Numbered from the stretch's first letter, positions 39,681 through 48,380 are shown. The stretch: DNA of 64,000 bases from Fodinicurvata fenggangensis DSM 21160 (GCF_000686045.1 NZ_JMLV01000007.1:107683-171682); one strand, 5' to 3'. Notes: generated by a model not told the origin, from the letters alone. Translations and numbers: made by a program.

Positions 39681-40592
39681 TCACCCGAAGTAATCCTCAT
39701 CCACCCTTTTCAGGTGCAGGACCTCCTCGTCCCGGCAACCGACGTTGTAGCGGATCATCAGCTTCGTCAGCTGGTCGCCGTCGATCAGGACGATCCGCAT
39801 ACCTAGCTCCTTCGCCGTCTGCTTGGCCGAGGTGCTGAAGGACGAGGTCGTGAAGAACAGGCCCTTCTGGGCCTTTTTCACATTCAGCGCGCCGAAGAAA
39901 TCACGGATATCGCTGGCCCCGACATTGTTGCCCTCGGCATAGCGCTTGGCCTGAACATAGATCTGGTCCACGCCCAGCGGATCCTGGTCGATCACGCCGT
40001 CCACGCCGTTGTCCCCGGATTGCCCCAGCGCGCGGGCCGCGTCCTCCGAGGTTCCTCCATACCCCATGGCAAGCAGCAGCTCGATGATCAGATCTTCGAA
40101 GAACTGGGGCGTGGCCTGCCGCACCCGGTCGAGCAGGTCGGCGGCAAGCGCGGCGTTGATCTGGCGATGGGCCGTGCGCAGCACTTCATCGGGTGTCGAG
40201 CCCGTCGGCTCCGGCGGTTCTTCGGGTTTTTCCTTCGTGGGCGTCTGCGCACCCCGGCGGTTCTGGAAGGCCTGAAACGACTCGTACTGCTTGAGAAAGG
40301 CGTTATCGATGCGCTCCGGCGCCTGGGCCAGCACCTTGCGGCCCTCGGTCGTCGCGATGTAAGACCCGCGCCGCGTGTAACGAACCAGCCCCGCCTGCTT
40401 CAGGTAGCTCTTCGCCCAGTGCACGCGATTGTCGAAGATTCTCTGCCGGCCGCTGGGAAGCAGCTGCTCCCGCTCCTCCACCGACAGGCCATGCTTGCCC
40501 GCAAGTGTCTCGATCACCTCCCGCGTGCTGACTTCTGTTTCCGCAGCCTCCTGCAGCACGGGCAGCATCAAGCTCTGATAGTCGGGAATCAT
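39681..40592 (-). CDS. mrr: Mrr-type restriction endonuclease
   Basis: 303 residues. The N-terminal Mrr_N winged helix (ETLAGKHGLSVEEREQLLPS, VHWAKSYLKQAGLVRYTRRG) is joined by a Pro/Glu linker to a C-terminal PD-(D/E)XK nuclease. Its core is GDNGVDGVIDQDPLGVDQIY with YVQAKRYAEGN, where Asp and the Q-x-K motif form the catalytic centre. Type IV enzymes of this class cut modified foreign DNA. No methyltransferase is adjacent, consistent with type IV. Lies beside the TA and AbiE modules. Confidence 0.94.
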   Translation of the reverse strand: MIPDYQSLMLPVLQEAAETEVSTREVIETLAGKHGLSVEEREQLLPSGRQRIFDNRVHWAKSYLKQAGLVRYTRRGSYIATTEGRKVLAQAPERIDNAFLKQYESFQAFQNRRGAQTPTKEKPEEPPEPTGSTPDEVLRTAHRQINAALAADLLDRVRQATPQFFEDLIIELLLAMGYGGTSEDAARALGQSGDNGVDGVIDQDPLGVDQIYVQAKRYAEGNNVGASDIRDFFGALNVKKAQKGLFFTTSSFSTSAKQTAKELGMRIVLIDGDQLTKLMIRYNVGCRDEEVLHLKRVDEDYFG

Positions 40593-40819
40593 GCGCCTAG
40601 CCTTTTTCGGTATGGTACTACGATGGAAAAGTCGTCTGGCGTATCAAGCAAACACACTCGCTTTATTTGTAACACCAATACGCTGAAGCCTGACAGACTT
40701 CTACCGCTTTCCAGGAGATGCCGGCCAACCTTCGTCTGCTTGAGCAATACACACAGCTTAGAGTGCGCTCACGTCAACCCACTGACAGCAAACTCTGATC
40801 AGGGCAAAGCGTTATAGTT

Positions 40820-40858
40820 ACTTGTAGTATGTCAGAAACTAACTTATATTCCTGACAA
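40820..40858. promoter_or_regulatory. Candidate AbiE operator region
   Basis: TAGTTACTTG and AAACTAACTTATATTC form imperfect inverted halves (AGTTA/TAACT) between Mrr and the AbiEi gene. AbiEi antitoxins autorepress through such repeats. The 280-bp gap is AT-rich compared with its neighbours. Confidence 0.35.
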
Positions 40859-40872
40859 ATGGAGAAACGAAC

Positions 40873-41469
40873 ATGACCTCGACAGCCGAAAGCATCCTAC
40901 GCGAAGCCAGGGAACAACCTGAAGGCGCCGTCATCACGGCCAGGGGCATGCTGCACTTGGGCAGCCGGGCGGCCGTTGACCAGGCGCTCTCCAGGCTTGT
41001 CCGAAGCGGGCATTTGATGCGCATTGCCCGCGGCGCCTATGTCGTCCCTGTCAAAAGCCGCTTCGGAGCCCGCGCGCCCTCCGCCAACAGGGTCATCGAG
41101 GCCCTGACCGCCACAGGCGGCGAAAGCATCGCCGCGCATGGCGCGGCCGCAGCGAATGCCCTTGGCCTGACGAGCCAGGTCCCCGTTCAGCAACGCTTCG
41201 TCACATCGGGCCGCGGAAAGCGCCTGAGCCTCGGTGCCCAGACGTTGGAGATCCGGCACGTGCCGCACTGGCAGATGGCCCTGGAAGGCCGGCCCGCCGG
41301 CGATGCTATCCGGGCGGTCGCGTGGCTGGGCGAACGGCATGCGCGACAGGCTTTCGCGAAGCTCCGGAAGACCCTGCCCGAAGCCGAATGGCAGGCCCTG
41401 GCGTCGGCACGCCCTCTCCTGCCCACCTGGATGGCCAAGGCCGTGAGCGAAGCCGGAACGCATGGGTGA
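40873..41469 (+). CDS. AbiEi-like antitoxin (DUF6088)
   Basis: 198 residues. A winged-helix N-terminus (MLHLGSRAAVDQALSRLVRS, GHLMRIARGAYVVPV) and central ESIAAHGAAAANALGLTSQV are typical of AbiEi/DUF6088 transcriptional regulators. They repress the operon and counter the nucleotidyltransferase toxin. GGAGAAACG precedes the ATG at 40873. Overlaps the AbiEii gene by 8 bp. Confidence 0.9.
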   Translation: MTSTAESILREAREQPEGAVITARGMLHLGSRAAVDQALSRLVRSGHLMRIARGAYVVPVKSRFGARAPSANRVIEALTATGGESIAAHGAAAANALGLTSQVPVQQRFVTSGRGKRLSLGAQTLEIRHVPHWQMALEGRPAGDAIRAVAWLGERHARQAFAKLRKTLPEAEWQALASARPLLPTWMAKAVSEAGTHG

Positions 41470-42478
41470 GGCGTTCTTCGAGCTCTCTGCCGAGGATCAG
41501 GGCGAAGCACTGGAGACCGCTGCCGCTCGTTCGGGCCAACCAGCCTATCTCCTCGAAAAAGACATATGGGTTGTCTGGTCGCTCTCCGTCCTGTTTGACA
41601 CGAGCATGGGACGTTACCTGTCCTTCAAGGGCGGCACGTCCCTCTCAAAGGCCTATGGGCTCATAGATCGTTTCTCGGAAGATATCGATCTGACCTATGA
41701 CATTCGAACGATGCTTCCGGAACTGGCAGGGGATGGAGATGGCATTCCAGCCAGCAGGAGCCAGGGTCAGAAATGGACGGAGGCAGTTCGCCGGAAGCTG
41801 CCCGACTGGATGGACAGCACCATCAAACCCCTTCTGACCGACGCGGTGGCAAGGCAGGGAATTCCGGCCTCCCTCCAGCAGGAGGGGCAGGATCGGCTTT
41901 TCATCGAGTTTCCAGTACATCGTGAGGGCTATGGCTACGTGAAGCCCGCTGTCATGCTGGAGTTTGGCGCGCGATCGACCGGAGAACCAGCGGAAGTTCA
42001 CACAATCACCTGCGATGCGGCCCCTTTCCTGCCCGAAGTCACCTTCCCCATCGCCAGGGCACGGGTCATGAAAGTCGAGCGAACGTTCTGGGAGAAAGCC
42101 ACGGCTGCGCACGTCTTCTGCGCCCAGGCGAAACTGAAAGGCGAACGCTTTGCCAGGCATTGGCATGATCTCGCTGCATTGGCGAACAGCGACTATTTCG
42201 ATCAGGCCTTGAGTGATCGTGAGATCGCTGAGACCGTTGCACGACAGAAGGCCGTTTTCTTTCGTGAGAAAGCCGCTGATGGAACGCTCATCGACTATAA
42301 AGAGGCCGTGAACGGTGCGTTGCGTATCGTGCCTGAAGGCGAAGCACAGCAGGTTCTGGCCGATGACTATGCCCGTATGATCGATGCAGGGCTCTTGCAT
42401 ACACATGCAGCGCCCTTTGACGATCTCATGCAGGCTTGTACCCGAATTCAGGACCAGGCAAATGATCTGGCCTGGTGA
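41462..42478 (+). CDS. AbiEii nucleotidyltransferase toxin
   Basis: 338 residues. The catalytic core YLSFKGGTSLSKAYGLIDRF followed by SEDIDLTYD supplies the GGTS and DxD of DNA polymerase beta-like nucleotidyltransferases. A later KVERTFWEKATAAHVFCAQAK helix is conserved in AbiEii. AbiE acts as a type IV TA system with phage abortive-infection activity. Intact and paired with AbiEi. In the same patch as Mrr. Confidence 0.93.
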   Translation: MGEAFFELSAEDQGEALETAAARSGQPAYLLEKDIWVVWSLSVLFDTSMGRYLSFKGGTSLSKAYGLIDRFSEDIDLTYDIRTMLPELAGDGDGIPASRSQGQKWTEAVRRKLPDWMDSTIKPLLTDAVARQGIPASLQQEGQDRLFIEFPVHREGYGYVKPAVMLEFGARSTGEPAEVHTITCDAAPFLPEVTFPIARARVMKVERTFWEKATAAHVFCAQAKLKGERFARHWHDLAALANSDYFDQALSDREIAETVARQKAVFFREKAADGTLIDYKEAVNGALRIVPEGEAQQVLADDYARMIDAGLLHTHAAPFDDLMQACTRIQDQANDLAW

Positions 42479-42481
42479 ATT

Positions 42482-44074
42482 CTATCCATCAGACAAGACT
42501 TCACCTAAAACCCCCTGCTCCGCCTTCATCCCCTGAAGCTGCGCGCGCAATTCCGTCTTCAGGACCTTGCCGTAGTTGTTCTTGGGCAGTTCTTCCACAA
42601 AGACATACTTCTTGGGCTTCTTGAAACGCGCGATCTCCGCACTGCAGGCGGCGTCCAGGGCGGACGGCTCGGGCCGGGCGCCGTCGGCGGCCACGACGAA
42701 GGCCACGACGATCTCGCCCCACTCGGGGTCGGGGGCGCCCACCACGGCCACTTCCCGCACCGATCCGTGGGTCAACAGGGCCTCTTCCACCTCGCGCGGA
42801 TAGATGTTGGCGCCGCCCGAGATCACCAGGTCCTTGGCGCGGTCGTGCAGGGTCAGATAGCCCTGCTCATCCAGCTGCCCCAGGTCGCCGGTCCACAGCC
42901 AGCCGTCGCGCAGGGACTTCGCGTTGGCCTCGGGATTGTCCAGATAACCCTGCATGACCGAGGCGCCGCGCACCACCACCTCGCCCACTTCGCCGACGGG
43001 CATGTCACGCCCCTGCTCGTCCACGACCCGCACCTCCACCACGCTCTGCGCGCGGCCCACCGAGGCCAGCCGCTTTGCCCAGTCGGGATGGGCGCTATCC
43101 GCCACTTCGCTGCGCGACAGGGCCGTGATGCACATGGGACTTTCGCCCTGGCCATAGATCTGCACGAAGACCGGGCCCAGGACCTGTAGCGCCTGCTGGA
43201 TATCGGCGACGTACATGGGCCCGCCGCCATAGACGATGGTCTTGATCCCTTCTCCGCCTGCGCCCTGACGCCCTGTATCCCGAGGCCCTGCATCGCGCCG
43301 CTGGGCCTCCTCGGTCAGGCGCTTGACCACGGTGGGGGCTGCGAACATGGAGAGGTTGCCGATGCGTGGCGCCAGGTCCAGGATCTCGGCCGCATCGAAA
43401 CCGCCGCTTTCCGGAATGACATGGCGCGCGCCGCGCAGCACATGGACGAAGTTGTAGAGACCGGCGCCGTGCGACATGGGCGTGGCATAGAGCGCCGCGT
43501 CCTCCGGCTGGACCGGGTCCACATCCACCAGATAGCTGAGCGACATGGCCATCAGGTTGCCGCCGCTCAGCAGAGCCCCCTTGGGCCGCCCCGTGGTGCC
43601 GGAGGTATAGAAGATCCAGGCGGTCTGCTCGGGCGGCAGGGGCACGGGCCAGTCCATCGGCGGCGTATCGTAGAGCGCCGCAAAGCCCGCGGCGCCCACC
43701 TCGATCACCTCCAACGCGCCGGTCAGGCCGCCGGCCGCGCGGAACGCCCCGGCATCGGGCAGGAAGACCAGCCGGGCCCCGGCATTGTCCAGGATCCAGT
43801 CCACCTCCTTGGCGTGCAGCTTGGCGTTGATCGGCACCGCCGTGGCGCCGGCATACCAGATGCCATAGAGAATCGGCAGATAGTCCGGACAGTTGGGCAG
43901 CACCACGGCCACCCGATCGCCGGGGCCGATGCCGCGGCCCTGCAGCGCCGCGCCCAGGGCCGCGCTCTGGCGCGCGAAGCCGCCATAGTCGGCGATCTGC
44001 TGCGCGCCGTGGAACAGGGCCGGCGCCCGGGGATGGGCGCGCGCCGTGCGGGCCAGCCACTCTGCCGGGTTCAT
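42482..44074 (-). CDS. AMP-forming acyl-CoA synthetase/ligase
   Basis: 530 residues. ANL-superfamily motifs: A3 AWIFYTSGTTGRPKGALLSG, A5 VQIYGQGESPMC, A7 WLWTGDLGQLDEQGY, A8 DRAKDLVISGGANIYPREVEE and the catalytic Lys in KNNYGKVLKTEL. It activates a carboxylic acid to acyl-AMP and then acyl-CoA; chain specificity is unknown. It overlaps the thiolase-like gene by 4 bp, so both act on the same acyl substrate. A short linker RRDAGPRDTGRQGAGGEG is an unusual low-complexity insertion. Confidence 0.93.
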   Translation of the reverse strand: MNPAEWLARTARAHPRAPALFHGAQQIADYGGFARQSAALGAALQGRGIGPGDRVAVVLPNCPDYLPILYGIWYAGATAVPINAKLHAKEVDWILDNAGARLVFLPDAGAFRAAGGLTGALEVIEVGAAGFAALYDTPPMDWPVPLPPEQTAWIFYTSGTTGRPKGALLSGGNLMAMSLSYLVDVDPVQPEDAALYATPMSHGAGLYNFVHVLRGARHVIPESGGFDAAEILDLAPRIGNLSMFAAPTVVKRLTEEAQRRDAGPRDTGRQGAGGEGIKTIVYGGGPMYVADIQQALQVLGPVFVQIYGQGESPMCITALSRSEVADSAHPDWAKRLASVGRAQSVVEVRVVDEQGRDMPVGEVGEVVVRGASVMQGYLDNPEANAKSLRDGWLWTGDLGQLDEQGYLTLHDRAKDLVISGGANIYPREVEEALLTHGSVREVAVVGAPDPEWGEIVVAFVVAADGARPEPSALDAACSAEIARFKKPKKYVFVEELPKNNYGKVLKTELRAQLQGMKAEQGVLGEVLSDG

Positions 44075-45243
44075 CGCCGCGCCTCCAGCACCGAGCAGTA
44101 GTTGGCGACCCCGCTGCCGCCCATGTTGAAGACGGCCCCCAGTTCGGCGCCCACGGTCTGCCCCTTGGCCTGCATCTCTCCGGCGGCGCCGGCCAGCTGG
44201 CGCGCGGCCAGGACATGCATGGAGACGCCCGTGGCGCCCACGGGATGCCCCTTGGCCTTCAGCCCACCTGACAGGTTGACCGGCAGCTTGCCGTCCTTCA
44301 GGACATGGCCGTCCGCCAGCAACCTTGCGCCCTGGCCCGGTTCGGCCAGGCCCATGGCCTCATAGATCATCAGCTCGGCGATGGTGAAGCAGTCGTGGAC
44401 CTCGGCGAAGTCCAGGTCGTGCACCTGGATGCCGGCCTTGTCGAAGGCGCTCTGGAAGGCGCGGCGCGGCCCGGGCAGCTCGGTCATCTCGCGCCGGGAC
44501 ATGGGCAGGTAGTCGCTGACCTGCGCCGTAGCGCGGAAGGCGACGGACTGCTTGAACTCGGCCGCCACGTCCGGCTGCGCGATCACCAGGGCCGCCGCGC
44601 CATCGGAAATCAGCGAGCAGTCCGTCATGCGCAGGGGCTCGGCGATCATGGGGTTCTTCTCGGACACCGTATTGCAGAAGTCGAAGCTCAGCTCCTTCTG
44701 CAGCTGGGCCAGAGGGTTGGACAGCGCGTTGGCGTGGTTCTTGACCGCGATCCGGGCCAGGGCCTCGGAGGGGTCGCCGAAGCGCTGGGCGTACTGCCGG
44801 GCCAGGTTGGCGAAGATCTGCGGGAAGCTCTGGCCCGCCTCCTCCCGCTGGTACGAGGCGCGGGCCAGGGCCTTCGTCACGCCCGGCGTATCCAGGTGCG
44901 TCATCTTCTCGACGCCGATCACCAGGGCGATGCGCGCCGCGCCGCTCTGGATGGCGTTGAGCGCGGAATAGATGGCCGCCGAGCCCGAGGCACAGGCGTT
45001 TTCGCAGCGCGTCGCCGGCGTGAAGCGCAGCCCTTCGTCGGCTGCCAGCGCCAACGAGGCGGGAAAGGCCTCGTCCACCATGCCGGCGTTGAAGTGGCCC
45101 AGCCAGATGCCGTCGACGTCCGCGCCCGAGACACCGGCATGATCCAGGGCCTCCCGCGCCGCATTGCGGATCAGGGCCTCCAGGTCCTGGTCCTTGTGCG
45201 CGCCAAAGGGCGTATGACCCCAGCCGACGATTTCAGGTTTCAT
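44071..45243 (-). CDS. SCP2-type thiolase-like acetyl-CoA acetyltransferase
   Basis: 390 residues. The nucleophilic Cys is in TRCENACASGSAAIYSALNA. Other active-site motifs are FAEVHDCFTIAELMIYEAMG and the C-terminal SGGLKAKGHPVGATGVSMHV. The family joins or cleaves acyl-CoAs; the absence of the second classical thiolase Cys places it in the SCPx/thiolase-like group. First gene of a two-gene operon with the acyl-CoA ligase, suggesting degradation of an unusual acid. Confidence 0.92.
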   Translation of the reverse strand: MKPEIVGWGHTPFGAHKDQDLEALIRNAAREALDHAGVSGADVDGIWLGHFNAGMVDEAFPASLALAADEGLRFTPATRCENACASGSAAIYSALNAIQSGAARIALVIGVEKMTHLDTPGVTKALARASYQREEAGQSFPQIFANLARQYAQRFGDPSEALARIAVKNHANALSNPLAQLQKELSFDFCNTVSEKNPMIAEPLRMTDCSLISDGAAALVIAQPDVAAEFKQSVAFRATAQVSDYLPMSRREMTELPGPRRAFQSAFDKAGIQVHDLDFAEVHDCFTIAELMIYEAMGLAEPGQGARLLADGHVLKDGKLPVNLSGGLKAKGHPVGATGVSMHVLAARQLAGAAGEMQAKGQTVGAELGAVFNMGGSGVANYCSVLEARR

Positions 45244-45434
45244 CCTCTATTCCCTTTCATCTCTGGCCCTTTCATCTCCAGTCCGCTGCGTAATTTCAGA
45301 CCTTGGCCGCAGAATCGCAATAACAACCTATGCGCTCTGCCCGCGCGCAATACCGGAAGGCCGGCATTGCAGAGCGCGCCTGGAGCCGCATAATCCGCAC
45401 CGCTTATGAAAACAAACGGAAGACCGCACCACAG

Positions 45435-46565
45435 ATGACCCGATCAAACGCCTTCAATCCCGACAGCATCCTGGACGGCCTGCTGGAATGGGTGGCCATC
45501 GAAAGCCCCAGCTACAGCCGCGAAGCCGTCAACCGCATGGTCGACAAGGTCGAGGGCGAGCTGCGCGCCCTGGGCGGCGCCATCGAGCGCGTCGACCAGG
45601 GAGAGGGGTACGGCGACGTGCTGCTGGCGCGCTTCCCGGGCCAGCAGGAAGGTTCGGGCATCCTGATCCTGGGGCATGTGGACACGGTGCATCCCGAGGG
45701 CACGCTGGACGGCCCCCTGCCCATCCGGCGCGAGGGCGACCGGGTCTATGGTCCCGGCATCTTCGACATGAAGGGTGGCCTCTACCTGGCCGTCCATGCC
45801 CTGCGCCAGGTGCTGCGCGACGGCGGGCGCCCGAAGCTGCCCGTCACCGTCATGGTCATTCCCGACGAGGAGGTGGGCACCCCCAGTTCGCGCCCGCTGA
45901 TCGAGGCCGAGGCGCAGCGGCACCGCCACGTCCTGGTGCCCGAGCCCTCGCGCGAGGGCAAGCTGGTGACCGGCCGCCATGCCTTCCTGCGGTTCGTCCT
46001 GCGCTGCCACGGCCGGCCGGCCCACGCCGGCGCCGACAACCGCGCCGGGCGCAGCGCCATCAGCCAGATGGCCCGGGTGATCCAGCAGGTGGAGTCCTGG
46101 TCCGACTTCGAGCGCGGCGTGACCTATTCCGTGGGCGTCATCCAGGGCGGCACCTTCGCCAACGTCATGCCCATCGAATGCAGCGCCCAGCTGCTCTGCG
46201 TCGCCCCCACCGAGGCCGACATGGAGGAGGTGCGCGCCCGCGTCCTGGGCCTGGCCGAACAGAGCGAGGCGCGCCATATCGAGGTGGAGGCCGGCCCGGT
46301 GCGCCCGCTGTTCAAGCCGCACGAGGGCACCCTGCAGCTCTATGAGATCGCGCGCGAAATTGCCGCCGAACAGGGCCTGACCCTGGAGCACGGCCAGTTC
46401 GGCGGCGGCAGCTATGGCAACTTCACCGGCGCGCTGGAAATCCCCACCCTGGACGGCCTGGGCGTCTGCGGCGGCGGCCCGCACACCCACGAGGAACACC
46501 TGCTGGTCAGCTCCCTGGAACCCTGCTGCCGCGTCCTCGCCGGCCTGCTGGACCGCCTGGAGTAG
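45435..46565 (+). CDS. M20 family metallopeptidase (glutamate carboxypeptidase-like)
   Basis: 376 residues. Zinc ligands are in ILILGHVDTVHPEG, GPGIFDMKGGLYLAVHAL and MVIPDEEVGTPSSRPLIE, with a His in CGGGPHTHEEHLLVSS. A dimerisation domain interrupts the catalytic domain (FVLRCHGRPAHAGADNRAGR). Members hydrolyse C-terminal glutamate or related amides; no signal peptide is seen, so it is cytosolic. The ATG at 45435 begins conserved sequence; the longer frame from 45330 is rejected. Confidence 0.92.
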   Translation: MTRSNAFNPDSILDGLLEWVAIESPSYSREAVNRMVDKVEGELRALGGAIERVDQGEGYGDVLLARFPGQQEGSGILILGHVDTVHPEGTLDGPLPIRREGDRVYGPGIFDMKGGLYLAVHALRQVLRDGGRPKLPVTVMVIPDEEVGTPSSRPLIEAEAQRHRHVLVPEPSREGKLVTGRHAFLRFVLRCHGRPAHAGADNRAGRSAISQMARVIQQVESWSDFERGVTYSVGVIQGGTFANVMPIECSAQLLCVAPTEADMEEVRARVLGLAEQSEARHIEVEAGPVRPLFKPHEGTLQLYEIAREIAAEQGLTLEHGQFGGGSYGNFTGALEIPTLDGLGVCGGGPHTHEEHLLVSSLEPCCRVLAGLLDRLE

Positions 46566-46686
46566 GAACGGTAAACTTGGCCAGGCTGGGCGCATGATCC
46601 TGTTGCACAGGGTCGTGGAGAAGAACCCAAAAGACGCCTGCCCCCGGACTGGAGATGGTCCGGAGCTGATAAATGGAGATGGAAGA

Positions 46687-46968
46687 ATGACGCACCCGAT
46701 CCGGGGATCGTCCCTTGACGACTCCCTCAAGGAAGCGGACCTGCGCGACACGGCGCAGCCTCATGTCCTCAAGTCCCTGCTTGCCTGGCAGCTCGACCAG
46801 GAAATGAAACGCCAGGGCCTGACCAAGAGCGAAATGGCCCGCCGCATGAACACCAGCCGCGCCCAGCTGGACCGCCTGCTGGATCCCGGGAACGACCGGG
46901 TGCAGCTGGACAAGCTGCAGCGTGCCGCCACCATCCTGGGCCGCTCGCTGCGCCTCGAACTGGCCTGA
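46687..46968 (+). CDS. XRE-family HTH protein, possible orphan antitoxin
   Basis: 93 residues. PHVLKSLLAWQLDQEMKRQG followed by LTKSEMARRMNTSRAQLDRL and a final TILGRSLRLELA resembles HTH antitoxins of RelE/Gp49-type modules, which are preceded by the toxin. No toxin gene is present upstream; the preceding gene is the peptidase. GGAGATGGAAG precedes the ATG. It may be solitary or regulate something else. Confidence 0.78.
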   Translation: MTHPIRGSSLDDSLKEADLRDTAQPHVLKSLLAWQLDQEMKRQGLTKSEMARRMNTSRAQLDRLLDPGNDRVQLDKLQRAATILGRSLRLELA

Positions 46969-46971
46969 ACC

Positions 46972-47135
46972 TCAGTTCTTCAACAAGGTCCGGGCGATGA
47001 TGTTGCGCTGAACCTCCGAGCTGCCTTCATAGATGCGGAAGATGCGCAGATCGCGCAAGGAACTTTCCAGGGGAAAAATTACGGCAACAGCCATAGCCGC
47101 CGTGGACCTTCAGTGTGCCCTGGGCACCGGCGACA
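46972..47135 (-). pseudogene. Acyl-CoA dehydrogenase C-terminal remnant, frameshifted
   Basis: The minus strand encodes GTLKVHGGYGCCRNF, then in the +1 frame PLESSLRDLRIFRIYEGSSE and VQRNIIARTLLKN before TGA at 46972-46974. This is the conserved C-terminus of acyl-CoA dehydrogenases (HGGxGY ... RIYEGxxE). An extra base in an A/T run at 47074-47078 breaks the frame and the upstream four-fifths of the gene is absent. It is probably the stump of a deleted or rearranged gene. Confidence 0.85.
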
Positions 47136-47328
47136 GCCGGCCGCCGAGCCCGATACAACAAGGCCTCAAATAAACCACATTTACGGTCCAGTTTCTTTTT
47201 ATTGATATGCAGGCCAGTGGTCCGACATCTCGTGTTGTCAGAGAGCCGACTGCCGCCCCTTTCCCGCATCCCACGCGACAGGCCCGAACCGCGGCTTCTT
47301 GGCCGGCACTCGGGCGAAGGAGCCGGCC

Positions 47329-47607
47329 ATGCCCGCCCAGACACGCCAGACAATCATCCACTTCACCGCGCCCTTCGTCCTGACCGGACTGGAGGGTGTC
47401 CAGCCGGCGGGCGACTACGCCGTCGAGGAAGACAGCGATGAGATCCAGGGCCCAAGTTGGGTCGCCTACCGGCGCGTGGCCACCTTCATGCAGTTGCCGG
47501 CCCTGACCTCGGGCATCAAGCTGCGCGAGACGGTTGCGATCGATCACCTGGAACTGCAGGCGGCGTTGCTCCGTGACCAGGCAAAGGACGGCTCCCACCA
47601 GGCCTGA
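47329..47607 (+). CDS. Conserved hypothetical protein
   Basis: 92 residues. TRQTIIHFTAPFVLTGLEGV, QPAGDYAVEEDSDEIQGPSW and VAYRRVATFMQLP resemble a short conserved hypothetical family of alphaproteobacteria (FxxPFxLxGxxxxxPAGxYxVE). Function unknown. GAAGGAG precedes the ATG at 47329, whereas the in-frame ATG at 47299 lacks one. The 217-bp region 47112-47328 upstream holds an AT-rich stretch that may contain the promoter. Confidence 0.72.
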   Translation: MPAQTRQTIIHFTAPFVLTGLEGVQPAGDYAVEEDSDEIQGPSWVAYRRVATFMQLPALTSGIKLRETVAIDHLELQAALLRDQAKDGSHQA

Positions 47608-47672
47608 CAGACCAACCCCGAATCCCTACAGTTGCACCGGAAAGGTGCACAGAGTCCGGAAAGGACACTCCC

Positions 47673-47816
47673 ATGGCGAAAGGCCAGAAACGCAGCGGGC
47701 GCGAGCCCCGAAAACCCAAGCAGGTCAAGGCGCCGCAAGCCGCCACCTCCCCCTTTGGCGACCCGCACAAGACCGGCCCGTCCGGCGCGAGCCGCAAGAC
47801 AGCCTCCGCGCGCTGA
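47673..47816 (+). CDS. Very small basic protein (47 aa)
   Basis: MAKGQKRSGREPRKPKQVKA begins a 47-residue, Lys/Arg-rich, probably disordered peptide ending SGASRKTASAR. Very similar small basic proteins (MAKGQxRSNREAKKPK) are widespread in alphaproteobacteria and are of unknown role. A ribosome site AAAGGAC lies upstream. Located between two other small genes; the three may form one transcript. Confidence 0.75.
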   Translation: MAKGQKRSGREPRKPKQVKAPQAATSPFGDPHKTGPSGASRKTASAR

Positions 47817-47855
47817 CCCCGGCGCAGCGGATTATATCGAACCAGGAGACCTACG

Positions 47856-48089
47856 ATGACCAACAAAAAGACCACATCCGCCGGCCCGCCAAACGGACCG
47901 GCCGACCGCTCGAAGGAAGCTGAAGCCGTCCGCGACTGGGAAGGCGAAGGCGGGGCCGCCCCGTCCGATCCTGCCCGCCAGCAGGTCAGAGGCCGCCGCG
48001 GCAACGCGCTGACCCGGATGATCTGCCGCGTCTTCTGTCCCTCCAGCGGAAAGTCCAAGAACGCACACACCTCCCCCGACGCCTCCTGA
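47856..48089 (+). CDS. Small hypothetical protein
   Basis: 77 residues, polar N-terminal half (MTNKKTTSAGPPNGPADRSK) and a basic stretch with ALTRMICRVFCPSSGKSKN. CCAGGAGACC is well spaced before the ATG. No family recognised and composition is low-complexity, so coding status is moderate. It is followed directly by the twin-palindrome repeat at 48112. Confidence 0.5.
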   Translation: MTNKKTTSAGPPNGPADRSKEAEAVRDWEGEGGAAPSDPARQQVRGRRGNALTRMICRVFCPSSGKSKNAHTSPDAS

Positions 48090-48111
48090 TAGCCAGGTTA
48101 GACCTACCTGT

Positions 48112-48257
48112 GCCAACGCGCTTCGAGGCCCGGCCTGGCGGCCGGGCGCCTCAGCGTGACGCGTTTTTTTGTTTTATATCAGCGAGTTAAAACATCCCCT
48201 TATGTTGAGGCGCACCCCGAAGGGATGCTTCGAAACATGTTAGCACCGGCTGTGCCA
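48112..48257. repeat. Twin-palindrome intergenic repeat, copy 1
   Basis: Inverted arms GTGCCAACGCGCTTCGAGGC ... and TATGTTGAGGCGCACC-CGAAGGGATGCTTCGAAACATGTTAGCAC (each about 55 bp, themselves containing a smaller palindrome) flank the AT-rich centre GTTTTTTTGTTTTATATCAG, then CGAGTTAAAA. Related copies occur at 57938 and 61564. Confidence 0.8.
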
Positions 48258-48318
48258 TTGGCATGACCGTGGCCCGACCTCCCATCGGAACCCCACTTGT
48301 AAAGTCCATCACCAGGTC

Positions 48319-48347
48319 TTGACTTGTCACCAACTGGTGACTATACA
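48319..48347 (+). promoter_or_regulatory. Promoter of the tetR-acg operon
   Basis: TTGACT (48319-48324) and TATACA (48342-48347) are separated by exactly 17 bp. The operator GTCACCAACTGGTGAC lies between them and a second operator covers the expected start site. Confidence 0.75.
48326..48341. promoter_or_regulatory. TetR operator 1
   Basis: GTCACCA-AC-TGGTGAC, 7-bp perfect arms, placed in the promoter spacer. It shares the GTCAC half-site with operator 2. Confidence 0.75.
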
Positions 48348-48348
48348 A

Positions 48349-48366
48349 TGTCACTTATCAGTGACA
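48349..48366. promoter_or_regulatory. TetR operator 2
   Basis: TGTCACT-TATC-AGTGACA, 7-bp perfect arms, immediately downstream of the -10 box. Its presence moves the true translation start to the ATG at 48381. Confidence 0.75.
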
Positions 48367-48380
48367 TGAAGGCTTGCAGC

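Noticed and set aside
46594..46686. Upstream extension of the HTH gene as a toxin remnant (MILLHRVVEKNPKDA)
   Set aside because: Slight resemblance to the C-terminus of Gp49-type toxins but too short and without the expected stop and overlap arrangement.
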